Origin: Opitutia bacterium | GTDB taxonomy: Bacteria; Verrucomicrobiota; Verrucomicrobiia; Opitutales; Opitutaceae | Direction: 5' to 3' | DNA length: 64,000 nt | NCBI GenBank assembly: GCA_947475065.1 | Contig: CANJLB010000013.1 | Span: forward strand, 30,300-94,299 | Part shown: piece by piece, positions 20,154 to 30,800 of the stretch | How the letters are laid out: each line of letters begins with the position of its first letter | How positions within the stretch are numbered: the stretch's first letter is position 1 | The notes under the pieces: model-generated | Told to the model about the DNA's origin: nothing | What the model saw: only the letters and a program-made list of their open reading frames with translations | Databases searched by the model: none | Program-made: the position numbers and the translations under genes

Positions 20154-20403
20154 TCATTGCTCACCCGGCCTGTGCCGAGCGTAAGAGCCACGAAAAACAC
20201 GCTCAGACCGGGGTTTGTCAACGCCCGTTTTCTCCGATCTTTTCCCCACCCCGGCAGGTGCCGTGGCCTTCATCCCAAGGTTCCTGCCCATGCGGTACCG
20301 CTCTGCCCTCCGTGAGGAAACTATTTTGGCCAATCTTCTAAGAAAACCGCCGCCACCGTGTCTTACTTGCAAGCAGCAATGCGTCCCGCCTCCGCCAACC
20401 GTC

Positions 20404-21006
20404 ATGGAACCCCTTGCCTCAGCGCACAGCCGTCCACAGCCTCCTGAGGCCGTGTCCGCCGTGGTTCCTGTTGCCCTGCCGATGAACGCCCCCGCCGCCA
20501 CAACCCCGACGCTTGCCGCGTTGTTTGAGGCCGAGGAGAGCCCGCTGCTGCATTTCGCACTTGGGCTGACTGGCCGCCGCGCTGTGGCCGAGGAACTCGT
20601 GCAGGAGGCGTTTCTGCGGCTGCACCAAGTGTGGGGACAGGTCGAGCATCCGCGGGCGTGGCTGTTCCAGAGCGTCCGCAATCTCGCGCTCAACCACCAG
20701 CGCGATCACCGCCACGAGTCGGCGACGCCGGCCGCCGCAGGCGAGTCGGCCCCCGACCCCGCCGATCTCCCGCCAGCGGAACTGGCCCGGCTCGAAGCCA
20801 TCGGCACCGTGCGCATGCTGCTGGCGGAGATGCCACCCGAGGACCGCCGCCTGATCCTGCTCAAATACGCCACCGAGATGAAATACCGCGAAATCAGCGA
20901 ACAGACGGGCCTGAGCGTGGGTAACGTCGGCTACCGGCTCCACCACCTGATCAAGGGCCTCGCCGACTCCCTCCGCCGGGCGGGCATCGAGGGCAGCTCC
21001 GGCTGA
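20404..21006 (+). CDS. ECF-type RNA polymerase sigma factor
   Basis: This roughly 200-aa protein has sigma region 2 (SPLLHFALGLTGRRAVAEEL, VQEAFLRLHQVWGQ, HPRAWLFQSVRNLALN) and region 4 (LAEMPPEDRRLILLKYATEM, YREISEQTGLSVGNVGYRLH). Starts at 20404 or 20482 are both possible; neither has a ribosome binding site. It sits 38 nt before a gene whose N-terminus looks like a membrane anti-sigma factor, the usual sigma/anti-sigma arrangement, so it probably directs transcription of its own locus in response to an envelope signal. Confidence 0.9.
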   Translation: MEPLASAHSRPQPPEAVSAVVPVALPMNAPAATTPTLAALFEAEESPLLHFALGLTGRRAVAEELVQEAFLRLHQVWGQVEHPRAWLFQSVRNLALNHQRDHRHESATPAAAGESAPDPADLPPAELARLEAIGTVRMLLAEMPPEDRRLILLKYATEMKYREISEQTGLSVGNVGYRLHHLIKGLADSLRRAGIEGSSG

Positions 21007-21044
21007 CTAAAAGGAATTTTTATCTTAATTTTACCCTACCTACC

Positions 21045-24000
21045 ATGAAAGACGACCATCACCCCCCCAACCTGCAAACGTGGATCGAGCCCGGGCTCGA
21101 AGCCCGCGTGGTAGCGTGGGTGCTAGGCGAGGCGTCGCCGTTTGAGGTGGCGGAGCTGGAACGCCTCGTCGCGGAAAAACCCGAACTCGCCGCCTACAAG
21201 CGGCAGGTCGAGGCGGTCCATACGCTCACCCGCACGGCAGTGCGCCCCGATGTCCAGCGCCTGCAGCTCCCGCCCGCGAGTCGCGCGAAGGTGCTCGCCA
21301 AGCTCGGCCAGCCGGCCAAGAGCGGCCCCCAGTCTCCGGTCGCCCTGCGCGTGGCGAAAAAGGCCGCGCGTCGCCCGGCGTGGTACCGGCACGCGATGGA
21401 AGCAGCCGCCTGTTTTCTGATCATCGGCGTGCTCGCCTCAATCATCATTCCGACTCTCGGCAGCGTGCAGGAAGGTGTGCGTCGCAGCGTCAAACGATCA
21501 GGCGAAGCCGACCCAGCCGCACAGACAGACAGGGTATTTGATGATCTCGTCGCCGGTATCCCGGCAGCACCGCCAACAGGAGGAGCCCGCATCGCCCGAG
21601 GGGGACGCGGGGGACCTGGTGGCGGCGGGGGCGGACGAGGCGGAGGCCGTCGGGGCGGTGCCGGCGGTGCCACCACCGACCTCAGTCTCCCGAGCGCGGG
21701 CATCCAGCCCCAGCCACCGCCAAGTGCAGGCGCGGCAAACGAAAGTGCCCAACAGTCCGCCCTGGCTTCCATCAAACTCCAGCTCGCGCAAGAACAAGGC
21801 GCCCCGCCCAAAGATGCGGCCAGTTTGGGCGAAGCCTCGGCCGCCGCGAGATCGCGCATGCAAGCGGCCTTAAGGAACGGCATTGAGCCGGCGCTCGGCT
21901 CTGGCGAATTGCCCTCCTTTGCCGACACGGCCGCCCAACCGCCGGCCCAGTCTGCACCGGCCGCGAACTCTTATCGCATAGGCGGCGGTAACGGCACATT
22001 TAATATAGAAGGCGTCAACGCCCTCACAGGTGACGGGAGCGTAAGGGCGGGCTATAACCCCACCGCTTCTCCGGCTGGAGTCCCGAGCAGCCCGTACACC
22101 ATGCCAAGCGGCATGACCGACAATTCGTTCCGCTTCTATACGATGCAAGCGACCACGCTGGACGCCACCGGCGGGCTGCAGGTCACCCCCAATGTCACAG
22201 GCAACACCACCATTAGCATCTCCGGCGGTACCCTTAGTACCGGTGGTACGACCAGCGCGACCATGCTGGTGGGGCGGAGTGATCGGACGACCGCCGAGAG
22301 CGTACTCCGATCCGCGTCCAGCAGTTTCAGCGGCGGCACTTTCATCAACAAGGGCACGCTCGTGGCGGCCGCAGGCAGCATGTCTGCGATTGGGGGGATC
22401 ATCAACAATCCTCCAACGTTTCCTAGCGTTGGCGATGGCGCAGGGTTTCGTGGCGTTGGCGATTTCTTCGGCGGCGCCGGGACTGCTAATTCCACCGCGA
22501 ACCTATTACGCGGCAATCCCATTGTCGCCGCCGACACCTGGAGAATCGGCAGCGCAAACCTCACCGGCAGTGGCAACCTGACCAAGGCAGGCGCAGGCAC
22601 GCTCACACTTTCGGGCGGGAGCATTGACATCGGCGGAACCAGCGTAAGCGCAGGCGCACTGGTGTTAGGCAGGGAACAACGTGGCCTCAGCCTCATGGGA
22701 GGCTTCACAGCCGAAGCAGATAAAAAAATGCCGGGCGTAAAAATCATCACAGATGATCCCCGATTTCTGGAGGTCACCAACGGCACCTTGAATGAACTCC
22801 AAGACTCAGCCAATGGATGGATTCGAGCCGGTGGCGCGGGCAACCGGGGAAATGCCATCGCGCCGTCACCGGCGGCTGCCAGCTTGGTAGCACAGGGCCG
22901 CGCGCAGTTCAACGGCGGCGACTTGGTGGGGGCGAGGGGAACCTTCGACCAAATCCTCGGCAAAGACGGCCAGAATGCCGAAGCCCAATATTTCAGGAGT
23001 CAGATCGACAAAAAGCTCGCGGATGCCGCCAGAGATACACGCGAAGCCGTCGTCTCCGAACAGCTGTTGGCTTCCACCCGCCCGTTGGGACTTTCCGCAG
23101 CGCCGGCAGAACCGGTGACGCCAAAGGACACGGGCACAGCCGGCTCAGGGAACCTCGGCCTCACCAAACTGGCCTCGGCGGCACCCGCTCCCGTCACACC
23201 CAGCCTCCCCAAGCTCACCGAGGATCTCGACAGCCTCAACCGTACCAATCTGGCGGATGCAGCAATGCCGATGTCTGGCAATGTCAGCCTCTACTACGTC
23301 CCGAAATTCGCTCCCGACGAGCTGACCGGCCAGTCAAAAGGCATGCTCGGCATCCTGGACGACGCCCCGGCCGCCCGGCCCGCGCCGGATCTGGCGGCGG
23401 AGTCAAAAAGGAAAGCGCTGGCGGAAATCGCCGACGCAGAAGTGAGAACGAGCACGGAGGCGGTCTCGACGTTCTCGCTGCATGTGGGCGACGTGTCGTT
23501 CAAACTCGCCCAAACCGCGCTGGCGCAGGGGCGCAAGCCCGACCCGGCGGGCGTGCGGCCCGAGGAGTTTTACAACGCGTTTGACTACGGCGACCCCGCC
23601 CCGGCGGTGGGCGAGCCGGTGGCCGCGCGCATCGAACAGGCGGCCCATCCCGTGCTCCAGCAGCGCAACCTCGTGCGAATCGCGCTGCGCGTGCCGGCGG
23701 CGGGGCGGAGCGCAGGCCAGCCGCTGCGCCTCACCGTGCTGTTGGACACCAGCGGCTCAATGGAGCGGCCCGACCGCGTGGCGACCGTGCGTGCGGCGAT
23801 GACCGCGCTCGCCTCGCTGCTCGGCGCGGACGACCTGGTGACGCTCGTCGGCTTTGCCCGCACGCCGCGCCTGCTGGCGGAGCGGGTGCGCGGGACGGAA
23901 GCGGCAAAGCTCGCGGACATCGTGGCGCGCACGCCGTTCGAAGGCGGCACCAACCTTGAGGAGGCGCTCAAGCTCGCCGGCGAGCTCGCCCGCCGGCAGC

Positions 24001-24764
24001 AGGCGGACGGGGCGCAGAACCGCATCGTGCTCCTCACCGACGGCGCGGCCAACCTCGGGAACGCCGACCCGGAACGGCTTGCGCAGCAGATCGCCGCGCT
24101 CCGCCAATCGGGGCTCACCCTCGACGCCTGCGGTGTGGGTGCGGACGGGCTGGACGACGAGGTGCTGGAGGCGCTCGCCCGCAAGGCCGACGGCCGCTAC
24201 TATCTGCTCAACCGCCCCGAAGACGCCGACGCGGGCTTTGCCCGGCAGCTCGCGGGGGCGTTCCGCCCGGCGGCGGAAAACGTCAAGGTGCAGGTGCGGT
24301 TCAACCCGGAGCGCGTGGCGAGCTACCGGCTCATCGGCTTTGAGCAGCACCGCCTGCAGGAGCAGGATTTCCGCAATGACGCCGTGACAGCCGCGCAGCT
24401 GGCGGCGGAGGAGGCGGCGGTTGCGCTCTATCAGGTCGAGGTGCGGCCCGACGGCACGGGCGAGCTGGGCGACGTGGCGGTGCGTTTCCGCGAAAGCGCG
24501 TCAGGTAACATTGTCGAGCACACGTGGCCGATCCTGCACGATCCGGCCGCACCGGCTTTTGACCGTGCGTCACCGACGATGCAGCTCGCGGGCACGGCGG
24601 CGCTGCTCGCGGAAAAGCTGCGGGGCGGCGCGGTCGCCAGCCTGTTCCGTCTCGGCGAGCTGGCCCCGGCCGTCAACGCCCTCCGCGGCCACTACGCCAG
24701 CGAGCCACGCGTGCAGGAGCTCGTCACGATGTTCGGCCAGGCCCGGCGGCTGTATGGCGAGTGA
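21045..24764 (+). CDS. Membrane anti-sigma-like/autotransporter-repeat/VWA chimera
   Basis: A 1239-aa protein built of recognisable parts. Residues 1-110 resemble an anti-sigma factor without zinc (VVAWVLGEASPFEVAELERL). A single hydrophobic helix (about 117-140) contains FLIIGVLASIIIPTLGSVQ, which looks like the helix of type IV pseudopilins. A Gly/Arg tract follows (about 184-210). Autotransporter-type beta repeats come next (ISISGGTLSTGG, NLTKAGAGTLTLSGG), then a TPR-like piece. The C-terminus is YfbK-like with a VWA domain: DTSGSM (D901), T969, and D999 in LLTDGAAN complete the MIDAS. The N-terminus should be cytoplasmic and the rest periplasmic. It likely controls the upstream sigma factor and binds the downstream giant protein. 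Confidence 0.85.
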   Translation: MKDDHHPPNLQTWIEPGLEARVVAWVLGEASPFEVAELERLVAEKPELAAYKRQVEAVHTLTRTAVRPDVQRLQLPPASRAKVLAKLGQPAKSGPQSPVALRVAKKAARRPAWYRHAMEAAACFLIIGVLASIIIPTLGSVQEGVRRSVKRSGEADPAAQTDRVFDDLVAGIPAAPPTGGARIARGGRGGPGGGGGGRGGGRRGGAGGATTDLSLPSAGIQPQPPPSAGAANESAQQSALASIKLQLAQEQGAPPKDAASLGEASAAARSRMQAALRNGIEPALGSGELPSFADTAAQPPAQSAPAANSYRIGGGNGTFNIEGVNALTGDGSVRAGYNPTASPAGVPSSPYTMPSGMTDNSFRFYTMQATTLDATGGLQVTPNVTGNTTISISGGTLSTGGTTSATMLVGRSDRTTAESVLRSASSSFSGGTFINKGTLVAAAGSMSAIGGIINNPPTFPSVGDGAGFRGVGDFFGGAGTANSTANLLRGNPIVAADTWRIGSANLTGSGNLTKAGAGTLTLSGGSIDIGGTSVSAGALVLGREQRGLSLMGGFTAEADKKMPGVKIITDDPRFLEVTNGTLNELQDSANGWIRAGGAGNRGNAIAPSPAAASLVAQGRAQFNGGDLVGARGTFDQILGKDGQNAEAQYFRSQIDKKLADAARDTREAVVSEQLLASTRPLGLSAAPAEPVTPKDTGTAGSGNLGLTKLASAAPAPVTPSLPKLTEDLDSLNRTNLADAAMPMSGNVSLYYVPKFAPDELTGQSKGMLGILDDAPAARPAPDLAAESKRKALAEIADAEVRTSTEAVSTFSLHVGDVSFKLAQTALAQGRKPDPAGVRPEEFYNAFDYGDPAPAVGEPVAARIEQAAHPVLQQRNLVRIALRVPAAGRSAGQPLRLTVLLDTSGSMERPDRVATVRAAMTALASLLGADDLVTLVGFARTPRLLAERVRGTEAAKLADIVARTPFEGGTNLEEALKLAGELARRQQADGAQNRIVLLTDGAANLGNADPERLAQQIAALRQSGLTLDACGVGADGLDDEVLEALARKADGRYYLLNRPEDADAGFARQLAGAFRPAAENVKVQVRFNPERVASYRLIGFEQHRLQEQDFRNDAVTAAQLAAEEAAVALYQVEVRPDGTGELGDVAVRFRESASGNIVEHTWPILHDPAAPAFDRASPTMQLAGTAALLAEKLRGGAVASLFRLGELAPAVNALRGHYASEPRVQELVTMFGQARRLYGE

Positions 24765-24812
24765 GCCGCCGCCACACCGGACAGCACACCCTTTCCTTTC
24801 CATCCCATCACC

Positions 24813-27800
24813 ATGAATTTTATGAAAATCGGAACACAGAGCGAAAAAACTCACCCGCAGGACGCAACGGGCGGGGCGAACCAGCCGCGGCCGCGTCTGC
24901 TCCGTGCCGGCTGCGTGCCGCCCGCACGGCGGGCCGCGCTGCTTGCCGCCATGCTGCTCGCAGGGACGACAGGAGCGCTGGCGGCAGGCGGCGACGTGCG
25001 TTCAGCCGGCACGCTCACACCCGAAGGCGGGGCCATTGTCATCACGGCGCAGGGCACGCCTGCGCCCGTGCCGGTGTTTTTCTCGGCGACGGCCGAGATG
25101 ACGCTGAACGCCGGTCCGGATGAGATCACCGGCGAGGCGCGCGTCACCCTCCGCCTGGTGCAGGGCCGGCCGGAGGTGCTCTCACTCGGGCTGACCGGCG
25201 ACGGCGAGGTCACAGAAGTCACCGGCGCGGGCTTGCGAGACTGGGCGGTGCGGCGCGATCCGGCAGGGAAACGATTTCTCGACCTGCGGCCCGCCTTGCC
25301 GGCAGCGACAGGGGCGACGGCGGCGAGCCTGCCGGCACCGGCCTTGAGCTTCACCATCCGCACGCGGCTGGCCAAACCTCCGGTGCCGGGCAAGGCTGTG
25401 CCGCTGTTGCTCGCGCCCGGCGCCGCAGTCGGCTTTTCGGCAAAGGTCACCGTGCAGGGCGACCCGACGATGGACGTGCGCGTGACCTCGGCCACCGGTC
25501 TGCTGCCAATCGGCGAAAGCGGCGCACCGGGACAGTTTTACACCACGGGCGAAGGCCGGCTGGAGCTGGCGCTCGCCCGGCGCGGGGCGGCGGCGGCGGA
25601 CATCGAGCTGGCCGGCGCGCAGCTCACGGGGCGCGTGCGCGAGGCGGCGGGCAGCGTGGACTTCACGCTGCGCGGAACCCTGACGGTGAGGAAGGCGGGC
25701 GCGCGGCTGCGGCTGCTGTCGGGCCTGGCCGCGCCCAGTGAGGCGGCGGCGGGGGACGGCTGGCACGTCGAGCTGGCCGGCACGGAGAACAACACGCCGG
25801 CCTACGATCTCGTGGGCGAGCGGACGGGCACGCTGCCGGTGACGCTGGGGTTTGCCGCGACGGCGACCGAAAACGGCGACTGGCACATGGTGAACTTCCG
25901 CATGCCGGCGGGCGCGGCCGTGCCGATGCGCCTCGAGGGTCTGGACGACACGGTGGAGTTTGACCAGACGGGACCGGTCGTCCCGGCGGCAACGGCGGCG
26001 GGCTGGCAAGGCTACCTGCCGGGCGACGGCACGGCGCTGCTCGCGTGGCGGCACACCCGCAAGGCGGCGGAAGGCGCGCTGTTTTTCACGAGCAGCGAAC
26101 AAACCGACGTGCGCGTGGGCGCGGGACTGCTGCGGCAGGCGTCGCTGATCTCATTCCGCATCCTGCAGGGGAAGCTGACCGAGGTGCGGCTGACGCTCGA
26201 CGGGCCGGGCGAAATCCTCGCCGTCGAAGGCGCGCTGGTCGCGGGCTGGCAGGTGCTGCCCGGCGAGAAAACACGCACGCTGGCGGTGCGCCTGAGCCGG
26301 CCCTTCGAGGGCGAAGGCCAGCTCGTGGTGCGAAGCCAGGCGGCGCTGGGCAGCTTCCCCGTGACGGCCGTGCCGTTGCGGCTGACGCCTGAAGGGGCGG
26401 TGCGCCACTCGGGCTACGTGCGCGTGGCCAACGCCGGCGCGGTGCGGCTCGAGGTGACGAACACGGAAGGGCTGATGCAGCTCGCGCCCGAGCAATTTCC
26501 CGGCGGAGCGGCCGAAGCCGGGGCACGGCAGATTTTTGTCTACCGTTTCCCGGCGGCGAGCTACGCGTATCAGATCGCGGCGGGGCAGATTTTGCCGGAG
26601 GTGGGCGTGTCGCAGGTCGTGACCTACGAGCTGGGCGAGACCGACCGCGTGATCAACGCGGACCTGGAGCTCGACGTGCGCGAGGCGCCGCTGCGCGACT
26701 GGACACTGGAAATTCCGGCCGACTATGCGGTCGTCGGCGTGGCCGGCAACGGCGTGACCGACCACGCACTCGAAACGCAGGTGATTGACGGACGGCGCGC
26801 GCTCAAGCTGCTGTTCGCGCAGCCGGCGCAGGGGCGGATCCTGCTGCGGCTGCGGCTGGAGAAAAACCAGCCTGCGGCCGCCGGCGACTGGACGCTGCCG
26901 CCGCTGGTTTATCCGGGCGCAAAGACGGTGCGCGGCCATATCGGCGCCGTGGCGACACCTGGTTACCGCATCGTGCCGGCGGCGGCGGGTGTGACGCAGC
27001 TCACCGAGGTGCCGCTGGGATATTTCCCACGCCAGACCGCGGGTTTGCAGCAGGCCTGGCGGCTGCGCGACACGGCCTGGACCGCGCCGCTGCGTGTCGA
27101 GGCCCGCGGACAGAGCGTGCAGGCGGACGTGTTTCATCTCTACTCGCTGGACGAGGGGGTCGTCCACGGCAGCGTGCTCATCAACTACTTCGTCGTCGGC
27201 GCGCCGGCCACCGAGTGGCGGGTGGAAGTGCCGGCCGGGGCGGGCAAGATCGAGGTCACCGGCCAGAACGTGCAGCGCGGAACCGAGCGGCGCGAGGGCA
27301 CCCAGCTCGTCGTCGCGCTGGCGCAGCCCGTGCTCGGCGCGGCCACACTGCTGGTGACGTTTGAGGAGCCGATGCCGGCGGCGGGCGGCACGTTCCGGCC
27401 CGGCGAGGTGCGCCCGATCGGCGTGCAGGGCGAGCGCGGCTATGTGCAGGTGGTCAGCCCGCTTCAGGTAAAACTGACCAGTACGGCGGAAGGCCTGCTG
27501 AAGCTGGAACCGCTCGAACTGCCGACGGAGTTCCGGCTGCTCAGTGTCGCGCCTTCGCTCGCCGCCTACCAATACGCCGGCCGGCCGTTCCGGCTGGAGC
27601 TGAATGTGACGTGGTATCAGCCGGCCGAGACCGTGGACCAAGTGGTGGACTTTGCCCGGCTGACGAGCCAGGTCGCGCGGGACGGGCAGGTGAAGACGGT
27701 CGTGCAATTTTATGTGAAGACGCGCGGGCGCAAGGCGCTCCGCCTCACGCTGCCGGACGGTGTGAAGCTCTGGGACACGACGGTAGACAACGAGGCCGTG

Positions 27801-30800
27801 AGCGCGCGCAGCGACGGCGCGCAGACGCTCGTGCCGCTGCCCGCACGGCTGAACCCCAATGATCCTGTGGCGGTCACGCTGCGCCTCGGCCACACGGCGG
27901 CGACGGGCAGCCGCGTGAGCCTGCGCGCACCGTTGCTGACAGAGGTGCCGCTCGTCATCGGCGAGTGGACAGTGACCGGCGACAAGGGCCGGCTGCTGGT
28001 GCCGCGCGGCGGCAACGCCACGCTGGTGCGGCCCACGCTCACCGAAACCGGACTGGAGTGGCTGTCCGGCCACGCGCACCGGGACATCGGCCTGCTGCTG
28101 CTCCTGGCCGCGCTGGCGGGCCTGCTGCTGCGCGCGCGCGCTGGCTGGCGGCTGCCCGTGGGGCTGGCCGTGGGCGGTGTGGCGCTGTATTTTGCCATCG
28201 GCCTCGCCCTGACCGCGCAGCGGGAGCGGCAGCCCAACCTGCAACAGCTCACCTATGCCGCCGCCGTCGTCGCGAAGGGCGAGGCCATCACCATCGAGGC
28301 GGACAACACCGTCTGGTGGCACGCGATGATTTCGTGGTGGGGCGTGGCCGTCGCGGCGGCCGGTGCGCTCGCGGCCGGTGCGGCGCTGGTACGGGTCACG
28401 TTCGGCGATGGCAAGGTGGGCGCGCGGCCGGCGGCGGCGGCGCTGCTCCTGGGCCTGGGCGTGCTCGCGCAACGCGGCGGGGCGGTGGTGTTTTTCTGGG
28501 GTGTAGCAGCGCTGCTGCTCCTGCTGTTCTGGCTGCCGGGACTGGTGAGGTGGGTCGTCGCGATCAAGGACTGGCGCAACCGCCCGAGCGCAACGCCACC
28601 CTCGCCGCCGGACGGGCCGGAGGACGACAACGGCGCGGCGGCGGCGGTCTCCGCGCTGCTCCTCGCGGGCTGCCTCGGCCTCGCGCTCGGCGCAGCGCCG
28701 ATGGCACTCGCGCAGCCGGCACCGGCCGCAGCCGACGGCACCAGACCCGCGCAGGCGATGGTGCAGACCTGGAAAATTTCCGGCAACCGGCTGCACGCCG
28801 AGGCCGAGCTGACCGTGCGCGGTGTCGCCGGCGAAAGCTACCTGCTGCTGCGCGCGCCTGCGGTCCTGACGGAGTTTCAGGGCGACGGCCTGCGCGTCGG
28901 CAAGGTCGAGCGTGACGGCCAGACGGCCTATTATGCCGCGTCAGAAAAGGACGGCACGCTGACCGCGCACATCAAATATGAGCTGCCCGCCACGAACCTC
29001 GCGCAAGGCCTGCCCCTGCCGACCGGCCCGGCGGCGGTGCAGCGCGTGACGGTCGAGCTCGACCAGGGCGGCTGGGAGTTTGCCTCGCCGATGGCGGTGA
29101 GCGTGCAGCCGGCGGCCGGCCTGCCCGACACACGCAGCGGCGCCACCCTCGTGCTGGGTGCGGCGGGCCAGCCGGTGATCACGCTGCAACCGAAACGCCG
29201 CGACCTCGCGGCGGAGAAAACCCAGTTCGTGGCCGAGACCGCCACGCTCTACCTGCCCGGTCCTGGCGTCGTGAACGGCCTCGCACGCGTCACCATACGC
29301 CCGAAGCAGGGCCGTGTCGCGGCGCTCGACCTCGACGTGCCGGAAGGCTTCACGGTTGGTGACGTGGGCAACGGCCCCGTGGGCGAGTGGCGGTTCGACC
29401 CGGCGAGCCGGCGGCTGCACGTGGCGATCGCGCCGGCGCAGGCAGTCGCGTTCCGCTTCGACCTGGAGCTGCAGCGCGCGACCGCCGCACTGCCCGTGGA
29501 ACTGACACTGCGCGCGCCGCGCGTCATGGGGGCGGACAGTGCGGGCGGCATGATCGCCCTCGGTTTCGGGGGCGACGCCCAGCCGGAAGGCGTGCGCGCG
29601 GCCGGCCTCTCGGCCGTGAACGCGGGGGACTTTGACCAGTCGCTGCTCCCGCGCTCGGCGCAAGGACAGCCGCTCGTCGTGCTCCAGAACGTGTTCCGCC
29701 ACGGGGACGACGGCGGGCAGGTGGAGCTCAAGATTGCACCCGTCGCGCCCGAAGTGCGTGTGACCACGCGGCAGGTGCTCTCGCTGGGCGACGACCGGCT
29801 CGTGCTGGCGGCAGACCTCGGCGTGTCCATCACGCGCGTCGGCCTTTTCAAGCTGAGCTTTGCCCTGCCCGACGGACTGGAAGTGGAGGCGCTGAGCGGC
29901 CCGGCCCTGAGCCACTGGACGGAGGCGACGGAAGACGGCCGGCGCGTCATCACGCTGCACCTGAACGGCCGCACGCTCGGCGAGCAGCCGTTTGCGCTCA
30001 CGCTCGCGGGGGCGGCCCCGGCGGCGCAGGCCGCGTGGCCCGTGCCAAGGCTGCTGCTCCGCGAGGCGACGCGCCAGACCGGCGAGCTGCTGCTCGTGCC
30101 GGAAAAAGGCCTACGCCTGCGCGCGGCCGACCGCACCAACGTCTCGCTGCTCGACCCGCGGGCGCTCGGCAACACCCAGGCCGGCACCCTCGCCTTCCGT
30201 CTGTTGCAGGACGACTGGACGCTGCGGGTGGAGCTCGAGGCCCTCGAGCCTTGGGTCACGGTGGCGGCGTTGCAGGAGGTGACGTTGCGCGAAGGCCAGA
30301 CGCTCACACGCCTCGCCCTGCACGCCAAGGTCGAGAACGCCGCCGTGAAACAGCTCCGGGTGCGGCTGCCCGGCCTCGGCGACGACCAGACACGCACCGT
30401 CCACGCCTCCGGTCCGGCCGTGAGCGACCTGGTGAAAGTTGCAGGCGAGGCCGACCTGTGGGAGCTGCACTTCCAACGCGGCATCGCGGGCGAGACCGAC
30501 GCGCTGATCGAGTTCCAAGGCCCGGCGACCGCCGCCGGCCGGCCGGAGCCGATCACGCCCGCAGCGTTTCCCGGCGCGCGGCAGGCGACGCTCTTCGTCG
30601 CCGTGCGCGGCAGCGGACGGCTCGAGCTCGACGCCGCCGCCCTGCCCCGCGGCTGGCAGCGGGCTGACTGGAGCGGCGTCCCCACCAACCTGCAAAACCG
30701 CGGCGACCGCAGCGTGCCGGCCCTCTGCTTCAAGGTCGCCGAGCCTGATGGCCCGCTCGCTGTCACCGTCAGCAGCCACAGCGTCGCCGACGCGCTCAAG

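Noticed and set aside
26151..28796. An 881-codon open frame on the minus strand within the giant gene
   Set aside because: It is His/Arg/Gln-rich low-complexity shadow of the plus-strand coding sequence.
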